Of a stretch of 64,000 nucleotides of DNA, positions 17,698-28,100 are shown in pieces. Both the position numbers and the translations under genes were made by a program. Origin of the DNA: Aquicoccus sp. G2-2 (lineage in GTDB: Bacteria > Pseudomonadota > Alphaproteobacteria > Rhodobacterales > Rhodobacteraceae); contig NZ_JAYDCK010000003.1 in assembly GCF_034555965.1 (NCBI RefSeq), positions 2,170,001 through 2,234,000 of the forward strand. Direction: 5' to 3'. Within the stretch, counting starts at the first letter, position 1. Each line of letters starts with the position of its first letter. The notes beneath the pieces are model-generated. The model ran no database searches. It was not told where the DNA came from and saw only the letters and a program-made list of their open reading frames with translations.

Positions 17698-18870
17698 ATG
17701 ACCATCAATGACCCGGCAACGCGGCCGGCCACAAAACCCGTCGCCATTCCGGCGAACCCGCGTTTTTCCTCTGGCCCCTGTGCCAAAATCCCCACCTTCA
17801 CCCTCGCCAAGCTCAGCGACGCAGCCCTTGGTCGCTCGCACCGCGCCGCCATTGGCAAAGCCAAGCTCAAGGCCGCCATAGAGGGCACCCGCGAGGTGCT
17901 GGGCATTCCCGCCGATTACAAGATCGGCATCGTCCCCGCCTCCGATACCGGCGCGGTCGAAATGGCGATGTGGTCGATGCTCGGTGCGCGTGGTGTTGAA
18001 ATGCTCGCCTGGGAAAGCTTCGGTTCTGGCTGGGTGACCGACGTGGCCAAGCAACTCAAGCTCGACGCCACGATCAAAACCGCCGATTATGGCGAATTGC
18101 CGGATCTGGCGTCGGTCGATTTCACCAATGACGTGGTGTTCACATGGAACGGCACCACCTCGGGCGTGCGCGTTCCCAACGGCGACTGGATCGCCGCTGA
18201 TCGCGAAGGCCTCACCGTCTGCGATGCCACCTCGGCGGCCTTCGCGCAGGATCTGCCATGGGACAAGCTCGATGTCACCACTTTCTCCTGGCAAAAAGTG
18301 CTGGGTGGCGAAGCCGCGCACGGCATGCTCATCCTTTCGCCGCGCGCGGTGGAACGGCTGGAAAGCTACACCCCGCCATGGCCGCTGCCAAAAATCTTCC
18401 GGCTGACCAAAGGCGGCAAGCTCAATGACGGCATCTTCACCGGCGCCACGATCAACACCCCCTCGATGCTCGCGGTCGAAGATTATCTCGTCGCGCTCGA
18501 CTGGGCGCGCTCACTCGGCGGTTTGCATGGCCTGATGGGCCGCGCCGATGCCAACACCAAAGCGGTCGCGGATTTCGTTGACCTGCATGACTGGATTGAT
18601 TTCCTGCCCACTGATCCCTTGATCATGTCAAACACGTCCGTCTGTCTGCGGTTCACCGACACCCGTATCAAGGACGGTGCCACCTTCGCCAAATCCATCG
18701 CCAAACGGCTGGAAGAGGAAGGCGTGGCTTTTGATATCGGCGCTTACCGCGACGCCCCGCCGGGCCTGCGCATCTGGTGCGGCGGCACGGTAGAAACCAG
18801 CGATGTTTCGGCCCTGATGCCGTGGATCGAATGGGCGTTCCACACCGAACTCGCCGCGCAACCCGGCTAA
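17698..18870 (+). CDS. serC: Phosphoserine aminotransferase
   Basis: PLP enzyme converting 3-phosphohydroxypyruvate and glutamate to phosphoserine. The ATG at 17698 is used, with GGAAGGA upstream; the frame stays open far to the left but that region belongs to serB on the other strand. Marks: [40 protein letters not shown], and the PLP lysine in [17 protein letters not shown]. 390 residues, of the longer alphaproteobacterial type. serA follows 106 bp downstream. Confidence 0.96.
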   Translation: MTINDPATRPATKPVAIPANPRFSSGPCAKIPTFTLAKLSDAALGRSHRAAIGKAKLKAAIEGTREVLGIPADYKIGIVPASDTGAVEMAMWSMLGARGVEMLAWESFGSGWVTDVAKQLKLDATIKTADYGELPDLASVDFTNDVVFTWNGTTSGVRVPNGDWIAADREGLTVCDATSAAFAQDLPWDKLDVTTFSWQKVLGGEAAHGMLILSPRAVERLESYTPPWPLPKIFRLTKGGKLNDGIFTGATINTPSMLAVEDYLVALDWARSLGGLHGLMGRADANTKAVADFVDLHDWIDFLPTDPLIMSNTSVCLRFTDTRIKDGATFAKSIAKRLEEEGVAFDIGAYRDAPPGLRIWCGGTVETSDVSALMPWIEWAFHTELAAQPG

Positions 18871-18883
18871 GCCATGTGCCCCC

Positions 18884-18946
18884 GTCCCGGACCTGATCCG
18901 GGACCTCGCCCACCTCCCGCATGAGGCCCCGGATCAAGTCCGGGGC
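18884..18946. repeat. Pair of 'CCGGA-TGATC-CCGG' palindromes
   Basis: GTCCCGG-ACCTGAT-CCGGGAC (18884-18904) and GCCCCGG-ATCAAGT-CCGGGGC (18926-18946) lie in the serC-serA gap in opposite orientations. The same element recurs at 61524-61544 between rpsG and rpsL. The repetition in one window marks a dispersed REP-like family. If transcribed, the paired hairpins could lower read-through or stabilise serC mRNA. Confidence 0.75.
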
Positions 18947-18976
18947 GCGCAACACTCCCAATAAAGGATGCCCGAA

Positions 18977-20572
18977 ATGGCCCCCAAGGTTCTCGTCTCC
19001 GACAAACTTTCCCCCACCGCCGTACAGATCTTCCGCGACCGTGGCATTGACGTCGATTTCCAACCCGATCTCGGCAAGGACAAGGAAAAGCTCGCCGAAG
19101 TCATCGGTCAATATGACGGCCTCGCCATCCGCTCGGCCACGAAAGTCACCGAGAAAATCCTCGAAAACGCGTCCAACCTCAAAGTCATCGGTCGCGCCGG
19201 GATCGGCACCGACAATATCGACAAACCCGCCGCTTCAAAAAAGGGCGTGATCGTGATGAACACGCCGTTCGGCAACACTATCACCACCGCCGAGCACGCC
19301 ATCGCCATGATGTTCGCCTGTGCCCGCCAACTTCCCGAGGCCTCCGCCTCCACCCATGCCGGCAAATGGGAGAAATCGAAATTCATGGGGGTAGAGCTGA
19401 CCGCGAAAACCCTCGGCGTCATTGGCGCGGGCAATATCGGTTCTATCGTCTGTGACCGTGCCCGCGGGCTCAGGATGAAAGTCATCGCCTACGATCCGTT
19501 CCTGTCGGATGAAAAAGCCGAACAGATGCAGGTTGAAAAGGTCGAACTTGACGATCTGCTCGCACGCGCCGATTTCATCACCCTGCACGTGCCGCTCACT
19601 GATCAAACCCGCAACATCCTGTCGCGCGAAAACCTCGCCAAAACCAAAAAAGGCGTGCGCGTCATCAACTGCGCACGCGGCGGCCTTGTCGATGAAGAAG
19701 CCGTGGCCGACCTGATCAAATCCGGCCATATCGCCGGGGCGGCCTTCGATGTGTTCTCAAAGGAACCCGCCACCGACAACGTGCTGTTTGGACTGCCCGG
19801 CGTTGTCTGCACCCCGCACCTTGGTGCCGCCACCTCCGAGGCACAGGAAAACGTCGCCATTCAGGTGGCCGAACAGATGTCGGATTACCTGCTCACCGGT
19901 GCCGTGCAGAACGCCCTCAACATGCCCTCCGTCACCGCGCAAGAAGCCAAAGTAATGGGGCCATGGATCAAACTTGCCGAACATCTCGGGGCCTTCATTG
20001 GTCAGTTGACCGATGAACCGATCAAGGCGATCAACATCCTGCATGATGGCGCCGCCGCCAAGATGAACCTCGAAGCCCTCAACAGCGCCGCCGTCTCAGG
20101 CATCATGAAATCGGTGACACCGGATGTGAACATGGTCTCCGCCCCGGTCATCGCCAAGGAGCGTGGCATTCAGATTTCCACCACCAGTCAGGATAAATCC
20201 GGCGCGTTCGAGGGGTATATCAAGGTCACGGTCGTCACCGACAAGCGCGAACGCTCGGTCGGCGGCACCGTGTTCTCCGATGGTAAACCGCGCTTCATTC
20301 AGATCAAGGGCATCAATATCGACGCCGAGATTGGCGCGCATATGATCTACACCACCAACGAGGATGAGCCGGGCATCATCGGCACCCTCGGCAACACCTT
20401 CGGAGACGCCAAGGTCAACATCGCCAACTTCACCCTTGGGCGTGCCGCGTCGGGCGGTGAAGCCATCGCGCTGCTCTATGTCGATGGCCCGGTCGATCAG
20501 AAGGTGCTCGACAAGCTGATCGCCACCGGGCTTTTCCGGCAGGTCAAGCCATTGGCATTCGAGGTGGCGTAA
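18977..20572 (+). CDS. serA: D-3-phosphoglycerate dehydrogenase
   Basis: First step of serine synthesis: oxidises 3-phosphoglycerate with NAD. The start is taken at 18977 (MAPKVLVSDKLS) because AAGG is suitably spaced there but abuts the ATG at 18968. Domains: N-terminal substrate domain, NAD Rossmann fold (TLGVIGAGNIGSIV), catalytic Arg in INCARGGLVDE and the His in GVVCTPHLGAAT, then an intervening ASB domain and C-terminal ACT domain (TTNEDEPGIIGTLG). 531 residues, the long type-I form. It follows serC on the same strand. Confidence 0.97.
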   Translation: MAPKVLVSDKLSPTAVQIFRDRGIDVDFQPDLGKDKEKLAEVIGQYDGLAIRSATKVTEKILENASNLKVIGRAGIGTDNIDKPAASKKGVIVMNTPFGNTITTAEHAIAMMFACARQLPEASASTHAGKWEKSKFMGVELTAKTLGVIGAGNIGSIVCDRARGLRMKVIAYDPFLSDEKAEQMQVEKVELDDLLARADFITLHVPLTDQTRNILSRENLAKTKKGVRVINCARGGLVDEEAVADLIKSGHIAGAAFDVFSKEPATDNVLFGLPGVVCTPHLGAATSEAQENVAIQVAEQMSDYLLTGAVQNALNMPSVTAQEAKVMGPWIKLAEHLGAFIGQLTDEPIKAINILHDGAAAKMNLEALNSAAVSGIMKSVTPDVNMVSAPVIAKERGIQISTTSQDKSGAFEGYIKVTVVTDKRERSVGGTVFSDGKPRFIQIKGINIDAEIGAHMIYTTNEDEPGIIGTLGNTFGDAKVNIANFTLGRAASGGEAIALLYVDGPVDQKVLDKLIATGLFRQVKPLAFEVA

Positions 20573-20607
20573 AACAACTGGGCGCGCGGAACAGTCGCGT
20601 CACGCGT

Positions 20608-20630
20608 AAGGTGGGTTTTCAACCCACCTT
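20608..20630. repeat. Perfect 10 bp-stem hairpin of the GGTGGG/CCCACC family
   Basis: AAGGTGGGTT (20608-20617), loop TTC, AACCCACCTT (20621-20630) lies 36 bp after the serA stop. Related palindromes are at 16633-16653 and 58813-58869. There is no T-run after the stem, so it is a REP-like repeat rather than a clear terminator. Confidence 0.75.
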
Positions 20631-20670
20631 GCCCCTTCCCCTCCCCTCCAAATTTCGCTACGCCACCCCC

Positions 20671-21393
20671 ATGTCAGAGACCCTCTACGCCATCGGCGAC
20701 ATTCACGGCCAGCACGACATGCTGCTTGATGCCCTCACCCGGATCGAAGCGGATGGTGGTGCGGACGCGTCGGTTATTATCCTCGGCGATCTCGAAGACC
20801 GCGGTCCAGCCAGCGCCGCCGTGATCGAGACGCTGATTTCCGGCATCGAACAGGGCCGTGACTGGACCGTGCTGATGGGCAATCACGACCGGCTCTTTCT
20901 CAATTTTCTTGAGACCGGCACCATCACCAGCGCGCTCACGCGCCCCGGCCTCGATTGGCTTGATGAGCGCCTCGGCGGCAAGGCCACCCTCGCCTCCTAT
21001 GGCATCGACCCCGACCAATCGCCCGCCGCCCTGCACAACGCCGCGCGCGCCGCCGTGCCCGATACCCACCGCGCTTTTCTCGCGCAGCGCCCGCTTTATC
21101 ATCGGCGCGGGCATTATCTTTTCGTGCATGCCGGCATCCGCCCCGGCGTGGCGCTCGAAGACCAGATCGAAGATGATCTTCTGTGGATTCGCGCACCCTT
21201 TCTCGAATACGAACAGCCGTTCGATTATCTGGTCGTCCATGGTCACACGGCGCAGGATTTGCCGCGCCACTACGGCAACCGTATCAATCTCGACAGCGGT
21301 GCAGGCTATGACCGCCCGCTAACCGCCGCTGCCCTCGAAGGGTCATCCGCCTTCGTGCTCACCGGCAACGGCCGCATCCCGCTCTCCCCGTAA
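20671..21393 (+). CDS. Metallophosphoesterase (PPP family, ApaH/protein-phosphatase-like)
   Basis: The start at 20671 (MSETLYAIGDIHGQ) is chosen because earlier codons fall in the repeat. The two-metal phosphoesterase motifs are complete: GDIHGQ, GDLEDRGP (GDxVDRG in most PPP enzymes), GNHD, and the histidines in FVHAGIRPG and VVHGHTAQD. 240 residues, the size of bacterial PPP-like phosphatases that act on phosphoproteins or on dinucleoside polyphosphates. Which substrate applies cannot be told from sequence. Confidence 0.9.
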   Translation: MSETLYAIGDIHGQHDMLLDALTRIEADGGADASVIILGDLEDRGPASAAVIETLISGIEQGRDWTVLMGNHDRLFLNFLETGTITSALTRPGLDWLDERLGGKATLASYGIDPDQSPAALHNAARAAVPDTHRAFLAQRPLYHRRGHYLFVHAGIRPGVALEDQIEDDLLWIRAPFLEYEQPFDYLVVHGHTAQDLPRHYGNRINLDSGAGYDRPLTAAALEGSSAFVLTGNGRIPLSP

Positions 21394-21953
21394 AACGTTT
21401 CGCGAAACCCTGACCACCGGTTTTTGTGAGCCGCGCGGCATATGAGCGCTCTACCCGGCGATTCGCTTGACAGGCCATAAACAGACCGCCCCTAGTGGCA
21501 ACAAACCGCCCCTGCACAAGTACCCTGATTTCGCGCCATACCCATCGCAGCCAGACCAGCAGCCGGGGTGCAGACAGTTGTTCTGGCGCAACAGGGCCAT
21601 TCGTTAACCACCGCCGCCCACAGGCGGCTTTCGCATACCCCCCAGAGTATACTCTGGAACGCCGTCCGCACTTCCCCCTTTAAAACAAGGCATAAAACCC
21701 CGCAAAACGCTATTCTACCCGGATCAAAATCTATCGAAAAAATCCAGCCGAACAGCAAAAACCCCGCCCGCAAAGTGGCGCACGCCCGGCGTCAGCGAAT
21801 CGCCCCCCGTATGGCACAGTTTGTGAACAAATCGCTAACGACCGCGCAGCTCCCGCAAGTGCCCCTGCACACAACGCTGCGTTCCGCTTTTCCTAGACCG
21901 TTGCGGCTCGTATGCTTGGGCAACACAATCTTTACCTTTCCGGGGCAAAACTC
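21394..21953. other. 560 bp gap without a convincing gene
   Basis: Short frames on both strands here lack ribosome-binding sites and family resemblance and are not called. Visible structure: a GCCGCC/GGCGGC hairpin near 21613-21628 and a 16 bp perfect palindrome at 21642-21657. The thiolase start lies at the right edge, preceded by a weak GGGG. The base composition is somewhat more A+T-rich from 21660 to 21780, which may be a promoter region or the remnant of a lost gene. Confidence 0.5.
21642..21657. promoter_or_regulatory. 16 bp perfect palindrome CCAGAGTATACTCTGG
   Basis: A gapless dyad centred on TATA, about 300 bp upstream of the thiolase start and 250 bp after the phosphoesterase stop. 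A perfect 16 bp palindrome is uncommon by chance and is typical in size of a dimeric regulator's operator. No regulator gene is adjacent, so the target is unknown. Confidence 0.4.
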
Positions 21954-23128
21954 ATGACAGATATCGTTATCCTTGACGGCGCACGCACTGCAATCGGCAC
22001 ATTCGGCGGCTCTCTTGCTGGCACAGCGCCCACCCAACTGGGCGCGCTTGTCGCGAAAGCGGCGCTTGAACGCTCTGGCGTCGACGGCGCACAAATCGGT
22101 CATGTGGTTTTTGGCCATGTCATCAACACCGAACCGCGCGACATGTATGTCAGCCGCGTCGCGGCGATTGATGCGGGCATCCCGGCCAGCGTGCCCGCAA
22201 TGAACGTGAACCGCCTTTGCGGCTCCGGCGCGCAGGCGGTCGTCTCCGCCGTGCAATCCCTGATGCTAAATGACGCCGATTTCGCCCTTGCTGGCGGCGT
22301 CGAATGCATGAGCCGCTCACCCTATATCGTCCCGGCCCAACGCTGGGGTCAAAAGATGGGCGACATCAAGACGTTGGACATGATGCTCGGCGCGCTCAAC
22401 TGCCCGTTCGGCACCGGGCATATGGGGGTCACGGCGGAAAATGTCGCTGCCGAATACAATATCAGTCGCGCGGATCAGGATGCCTTCGCACTGGAAAGCC
22501 AAACCCGCGCGGCGACCGCAATCAAAGCCGGGTATTTCAAGGATGAAATCACGCCCGTTGAGGTCAAGGTCAAGCGCGACACGGTGGCGTTCGACACCGA
22601 TGAGCACCCCAAAAACACCTCCGCCGAAGCCCTCGCCGGTCTGCGCCCCGCTTTTCAGAAAGACGGCTCTGTAACCGCGGGCAACGCGTCCGGCATCAAC
22701 GACGGTGCCGCCGCGCTCGTGCTTGCCCGCGCCGAGGCGGCAGAGGCCGCAGGCCTCACCCCCGCGCGCGTGTTCTGGGCTATGCCCATGCCGGTGTGCG
22801 CCCCGAGGTGATGGGTATCGGCCCGATCCCGGCGGTCGAGAAACTCCTTGAAAAGACAGGGCTTTCCGTGGCCGACTTCGATGTCATCGAATCGAACGAA
22901 GCCTTCGCCGCACAGGCGCTCGCCGTCAGCAATACCTTGAAATTCGACCCCGCAAAGGTAAACCCGAATGGCGGCGCCATCGCGCTTGGCCATCCGGTCG
23001 GCGCGACCGGCGCCATCCTCGTAATCAAGGCGCTCTACCACCTCGCCCGCACCGGCGGCAAACGCGCGCTCATCACCATGTGCATCGGCGGCGGTCAAGG
23101 CATCGCAATCGCGATTGAGGCACTCTAA
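21954..23128 (+). CDS. bktB: Beta-ketothiolase / acetyl-CoA acetyltransferase (BktB-like), one frameshift
   Basis: Condenses acyl-CoA with acetyl-CoA, or cleaves beta-ketoacyl-CoA. ATG 21954 (MTDIVILDGARTAIG). Catalytic Cys89 lies in NRLCGSGAQA; the C-terminal part carries NEAFAAQ, GHPVGATGA and CIGGGQG with the second Cys. Residue pattern (GTFGGSL, INTEPRDMY, MLGAL, HMGVTAENVA) matches the BktB subgroup of broad-chain thiolases better than PhbA. The frame changes at C5 (22759-22763); one extra C restores LTPRARVLGYAHAGV. About 391 residues corrected. Confidence 0.9.
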
Positions 23129-23135
23129 ACGTCTG

Positions 23136-25180
23136 TTACCTAAGCTGAATATCGGCGCGCGCGGATTGTCCGCGCGCGTCGATCACTGCAAGGCTGACAA
23201 AGCCTTTCCCGACACCGCGTAACGCAATTTCCCGGCTGCGCGCGCCCGTCACCACCGGCGCGCCATTGGCCAGCACGGTAAACGGCGGCTGGCCTTCGCG
23301 GACCTTCACCACCAGCGGCGCATCTCCCTCCAGCGGCAGCAGCGCACCGTCCGGCGGGAACGCCAGCACCGGCGCATCCGCCGCGCGCGCAAAACCGCGC
23401 GCCGCCCGCGAAATCGCTGTAAAGGCTGGGGTAATTGGTCGTTCGAAACCAGTAACGTCTCCGGCGGTGGCGGTGGCAACGGGGCAAGCTCCGGACTGAC
23501 CCGCTGAAACACTTCCGTCAGGATCGGGGCGGCAAACCCACCGCCAAACGCCCCCGGCACCGGCGTGCCGTCGGCCCGCCCGATCCACACCCCCGCGACA
23601 TGCCGCCCGTCCCAGCCCACCGCCCAGGCATCGCGGTGCCCGTATGACGTGCCGGTCTTGTAAGCCAGCTTGCCTTCCGCCTTGCCCCCCGGCGGCGTCA
23701 GTCCGGCAAGGATATGCCCCACCTGCCACGCCGCCGCCCGGCTGACGATACGCGGCCCCTGGCCCGTCTCACCTCGTTTTTTCCACGTCAGATCAATCGC
23801 TTCCCCGCCACGCGCCAAGCCGCCATAAAGCTGCATCAAATCGCTCAGCCGCAAACCGACGCCGCCAAGAATTACCGCCAACCCGGGCGTCCCTCCGGGC
23901 AGCACCGGCCGCACCCCGGCCCGCCGCAACCCGGCCATGAACCGCGCCGGGCCGACCTCATCCATCAGCTTCACCGCCGGAATATTGAGCGACAGCTGCA
24001 GCGCATCGGCAATCGAAACCTCGCCGCGGAATAGCCCGTCAAAGTTTTGCGGCGCATAAGCACCAAATGCGGTTGGCGTATCGTCAATGATGGTCTGCGG
24101 ATGCGCCAACCCACGGTCAAACGCCATCGCATAGACCAGCGGTTTCAGTGTCGAGCCGGGCGAGCGCACAGCCTGCGTCATATCCACATAGCCTTGCCGC
24201 GCGTTGGTCTTGCCATAGCTCGCCGAGCCGACCGAGGCGAGGATTTCACCGCTGCGATAATCCGCCACCATCATCGCCACCGAAACCTTGCCCGGCAACG
24301 TTGCCAGATGCTCTTTCGCCAGCGCCTCCAACGTCTTTTGCAAGCTTGGATCAAGCGTCAGATCATGCCGCGCCTGAAGCGGCTCTGCTGCGCGCACCCG
24401 GTCAGTCAGATGCGGTGCCAGCGCCGGGAAAGGCCGCCGCGCGCGCGGCACCGGCTCGGCCAGCGCGGTCCGGTAGGTCTCCTCCCCGATCACCCCTGCC
24501 TTGTGCATCCGCGCCAAGACCCTGTCGCGCGCCGCTTTCGCGGTCTTCCAATGCCGGTCAGGTCGGCGCGCCTCCGGCGACTGCGGCAGCGCCACCAGCA
24601 ATGCGGCCTGCGCCGGGGTCAGCCGCGCAGGCTCTTTGCCAAACCACGCCAGCGTTGCCGCCCGCACCCCTTCAAGATTGCCACCAAACGGCGCGTGGGT
24701 AAGGTAAAGCCCAAGGATTTCATCCTTCGAAAGCCGCCGCTCCAGCGCCAGCGCCACCCGCATCTGCCTGATTTTTCCGGCAATTTTGCCGGTGCCGCTG
24801 TCTTCCAAGAGCCGCGCCACTTGCATACTCAGCGTGGAGCCGCCAGAGATCACCCGGCCATTCCAAACCGCCTGCAGCACCGCCCGCGCCATTGCCCGCA
24901 TATCTACACCATCATGCGTGCGAAACCGCTTGTCTTCATAAGCCAGCAGCATTCGCAGATAGCGCGGATCAACTTGATCTACCCCCGCACTCAGCCGCCA
25001 ACGCCCGTCGCGCAAAGTGTAAACCCTAAGCAACCCCCTATCGCGCCCGTGCATCTCGACCGAGGTTTCGGCCATCAGCGGCGGCAAATCCGTCCCGGCG
25101 ACCCACTGGTCAAACCCGTCCCGCAACGCGGCACCGCTCAGCAGCACCAGCACCAGCGCGAAGAGCCAGCGCGCCTTCAT
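23136..25180 (-). CDS. pbpC: Penicillin-binding protein 1C, one frameshift near the C-terminus
   Basis: Peptidoglycan glycosyltransferase/transpeptidase-like protein of the periplasm. ATG 25180 overlaps the upstream stop (ATGA). Signal anchor KARWLFALVLVLLSGAAL; GT51 motifs YEDKRFRTHDGVD and SGGSTLSMQVARLL; transpeptidase motifs SPGSTLKP (SxxK), SLN and KTGTS; C-terminal PBP1C domain (APVLAFPPDGALLPL). The frame switches near 23405-23407; one added G gives RFRGAARGFARAADAP. It is coupled to the alpha-2-macroglobulin gene, as in many bacteria, where the pair is thought to defend and repair the wall. Confidence 0.94.
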
Positions 25181-28100
25181 TGCGAAACGGTCAGCGCTCC
25201 GCTGGCCGTCTGGGCGCGGTATTGCGGGCGATACATGTCTTCCACCTGTGCGGCAGGATGATGGAACGTGCCGGGGCTCACCGCCCGCACGATATAAGCC
25301 ATGCGGAACGGTTTCGCACTGCGCCAATCAATCTGCCCAAGGAACCGGTCAGAGCGAAACTCGGTATGGCGCGCCTCCACCGGCTTCAACCAGTCAAGCG
25401 CCCGGATATCGCCCGAGCGCAGCAGGTTCGGATTGTCGATCTCGAACCCCGCAGGCAGCGGATCATCAACCATCAACCGCGCTTCACCATGCTCGAACGG
25501 TGTCACCTCCAGCACCACGACAAACCGGTCCCCGGCCTTCGGAGTCAGCTTGTCGACCGCTGCGCCCTCCATGGTGTAATAGCTGCGGGTAATCCGATAA
25601 CCATAGCCGCCAGCCTCCTGCGGCCCGACCGGCACGCCGAAGGTGGTCAGCGTCACATCCGTTGCGTGGCTCGCCGAATTGCCGATGGCCAACCCGTCCC
25701 CCAGAGTGTCGCGCTCCAGCGTCTTCACCAGCGGCCCGCCAAACGGCGCACCATTCAACGTCAAACCATCCATTGCGGGGTCCTTCACCAGCGCGCGCGC
25801 CGCCAGCAACGTCCAGACGCTCTCCTGCGTCGAAAGCCGCCCACGTGCCGCGCCCAGCTTTGCGGCCAGTGCCTCACGGTCCACCGCATCGCTGCCCGCG
25901 TTCACGGCAAGCGCCAGAACCCCGGCCGTATCACGCAGGTTGGTACCATAATCCGCGCGCCAGACCTGATCTTCCTTCTTCGTTTGCTTGGCAATCATCG
26001 CACCCGCCTTGGCAAACATCCGGTCGGCCCGTGTCTGATCACCATACATCGCCAACGCGGCGGCCAATTGTGCCGCTCCCATGGGCGTGGTGAACGCATC
26101 CGCCTTCTCGTCGGCGTAATAACGCAGATCGGCCATCGCTGCTGCGCCTTCCCGCGCAAGCACCATCAACGCATAGGCCAACGCCCCGCCTCCCTTGTCG
26201 AAATCCGGGGCATAACTCACCTGATTACGCAGGTTATCCATTGCCAGGCGAAAAGCGATCTCCGGCACGTCATAACCTTCTGCCCGCGCCCGGCTCAAAA
26301 AGTCGGAAACATAAGCATCAAGCCACAGATCGCCCGTGCCCGGCGCCCAAAGGCCAAAAGCACCATTGCTCGATTGTCGGCTCAATACCTTACCAATTGC
26401 CTGCTCCACACGTTCATGCACCTCTTTGTGCGCCCCTAAGCCCAGCGCCTTGGCCACCGGACCGAAATACATCAACGGCATGGCCACCGATGTCACCTGC
26501 TCAGTGCAGCCATAGGGATACCGATCCAGCGCCGTCAGCAGCCCCGGCGCGTCGAGTTTGGCCAGCGGCCCGGCAGAAACAATCGCCGACCCGGTGCCCG
26601 CACGCATCCCGGCAAAAACGTTATCATCAAGTGTGAATGTCTTTCCCGCAGCCAATTCAAACCGCCGGGTTTTCGAAACTTCCGGGTCGTTTGATCGCAC
26701 CGGCATGGTCAGCATCTTGGTGAGTTGCTTGCCATCCGGCGTGGTCAGCGCGACCCGTATGGAATGGTCACCCACCTCCTGCGCCGTTACCGGCACAGAG
26801 AATGTCACCTTCTGTTTCTCGCCCAGATCAAAGCCCGAAGGCACGCCGCCTCCCAGCGCCACCCCATCGGCTGAAACATCGAGCCCCATCCGCCCGGCTG
26901 GGCCGTCGGCATGGACGATTTCCAGCAGCAGGCGGCTCTTGTCACCGGGAGCCAGATAACGCGGCAAGCTTGCCGTCACCACCACGGGATCGCGCACCAG
27001 CACGTCTTTCGTGGCTTGTCCCACTGCGCTCTTGCTCCAGGCAATAGCCATGAGCCGCACCGTACCGTTGAACTCGGGAATATCGAAACGCACCTTCGCC
27101 ACGCCATCCGGCCCAACCGCTGCCGGTCCGCTGAACAAAGCGACCAGCTTTTCCGTCGGCGGCGGTGATTGCATACGTTCTTCCTGCGCGGCGTCCCCGC
27201 CCGAACGCACCGTGCCCATGGCCCCATTCATCCCGTCGATCAGGCGGCCATAGACATCGTGAATATCCACCCCCAGACGGCGTTGGCCAAAATAGTGCTT
27301 TGAGGGATCAGGGCTCTTGAACCCGGTAAGGTTCAATATGCCCACATCTACCGCCGCAACGGTCACATAGGCGGTTTCACCCTCGCTCACACCCTCAACC
27401 TTGACAGATGCCTCCAACGGCCCACGTGGTGCTGATTTCTCCGGCGCATCAAGGCTCACCGAAAGCTGCTTCGCCCCCGGATCAATCTTGGCATAAGACA
27501 GCCCGAGAGCGCGCGCCGGATTCTGCCCCGCCGTCACATCCATCGGCCGGATGACGGATGCCGTCACATAGGCGCCCGCACCCCACTCATCCGTCACATC
27601 AAGCGGGATCAAGTTCTCGCCTTTTTCAACCTCAACCGCCTTCATCGCGATCAATCGGTTCGACATCACGCTGACAAGCGCCGTGCCCGCATAACGCGGC
27701 ACAATGCGCAATTTCGCCGTGTCACCGCTTTTGTAGTCATGCTTGTCAAGCGACAGATCGAGCACGTCCGGGGTGCTCGTTGCATCCACCGGCACATACC
27801 ACCCGGCATAGAAATCAACTGAGGAAGAAACATAGGCACCGCCAAGCTTCTCCACGACCAATTCGTAACGCCCCCAATCAACATCGCCCGCAATCTCGAT
27901 TGGTTTGCCGTCAAGCGTGGCCTCGCCCTGCTTTTCGGTATGCCGGGACGTAATCACCTCCCATTTCCAATCGCCGTCTTCACGGTACCACTGATACCGC
28001 CGATTCACCCGGTTAAGGCTCCATTTCACCTTCATGGTCGTGGGCTTCAGATCGGGGCCGAGCGCCACAACCTGAAAACCTGCACGACTGCCTTCCGGCA

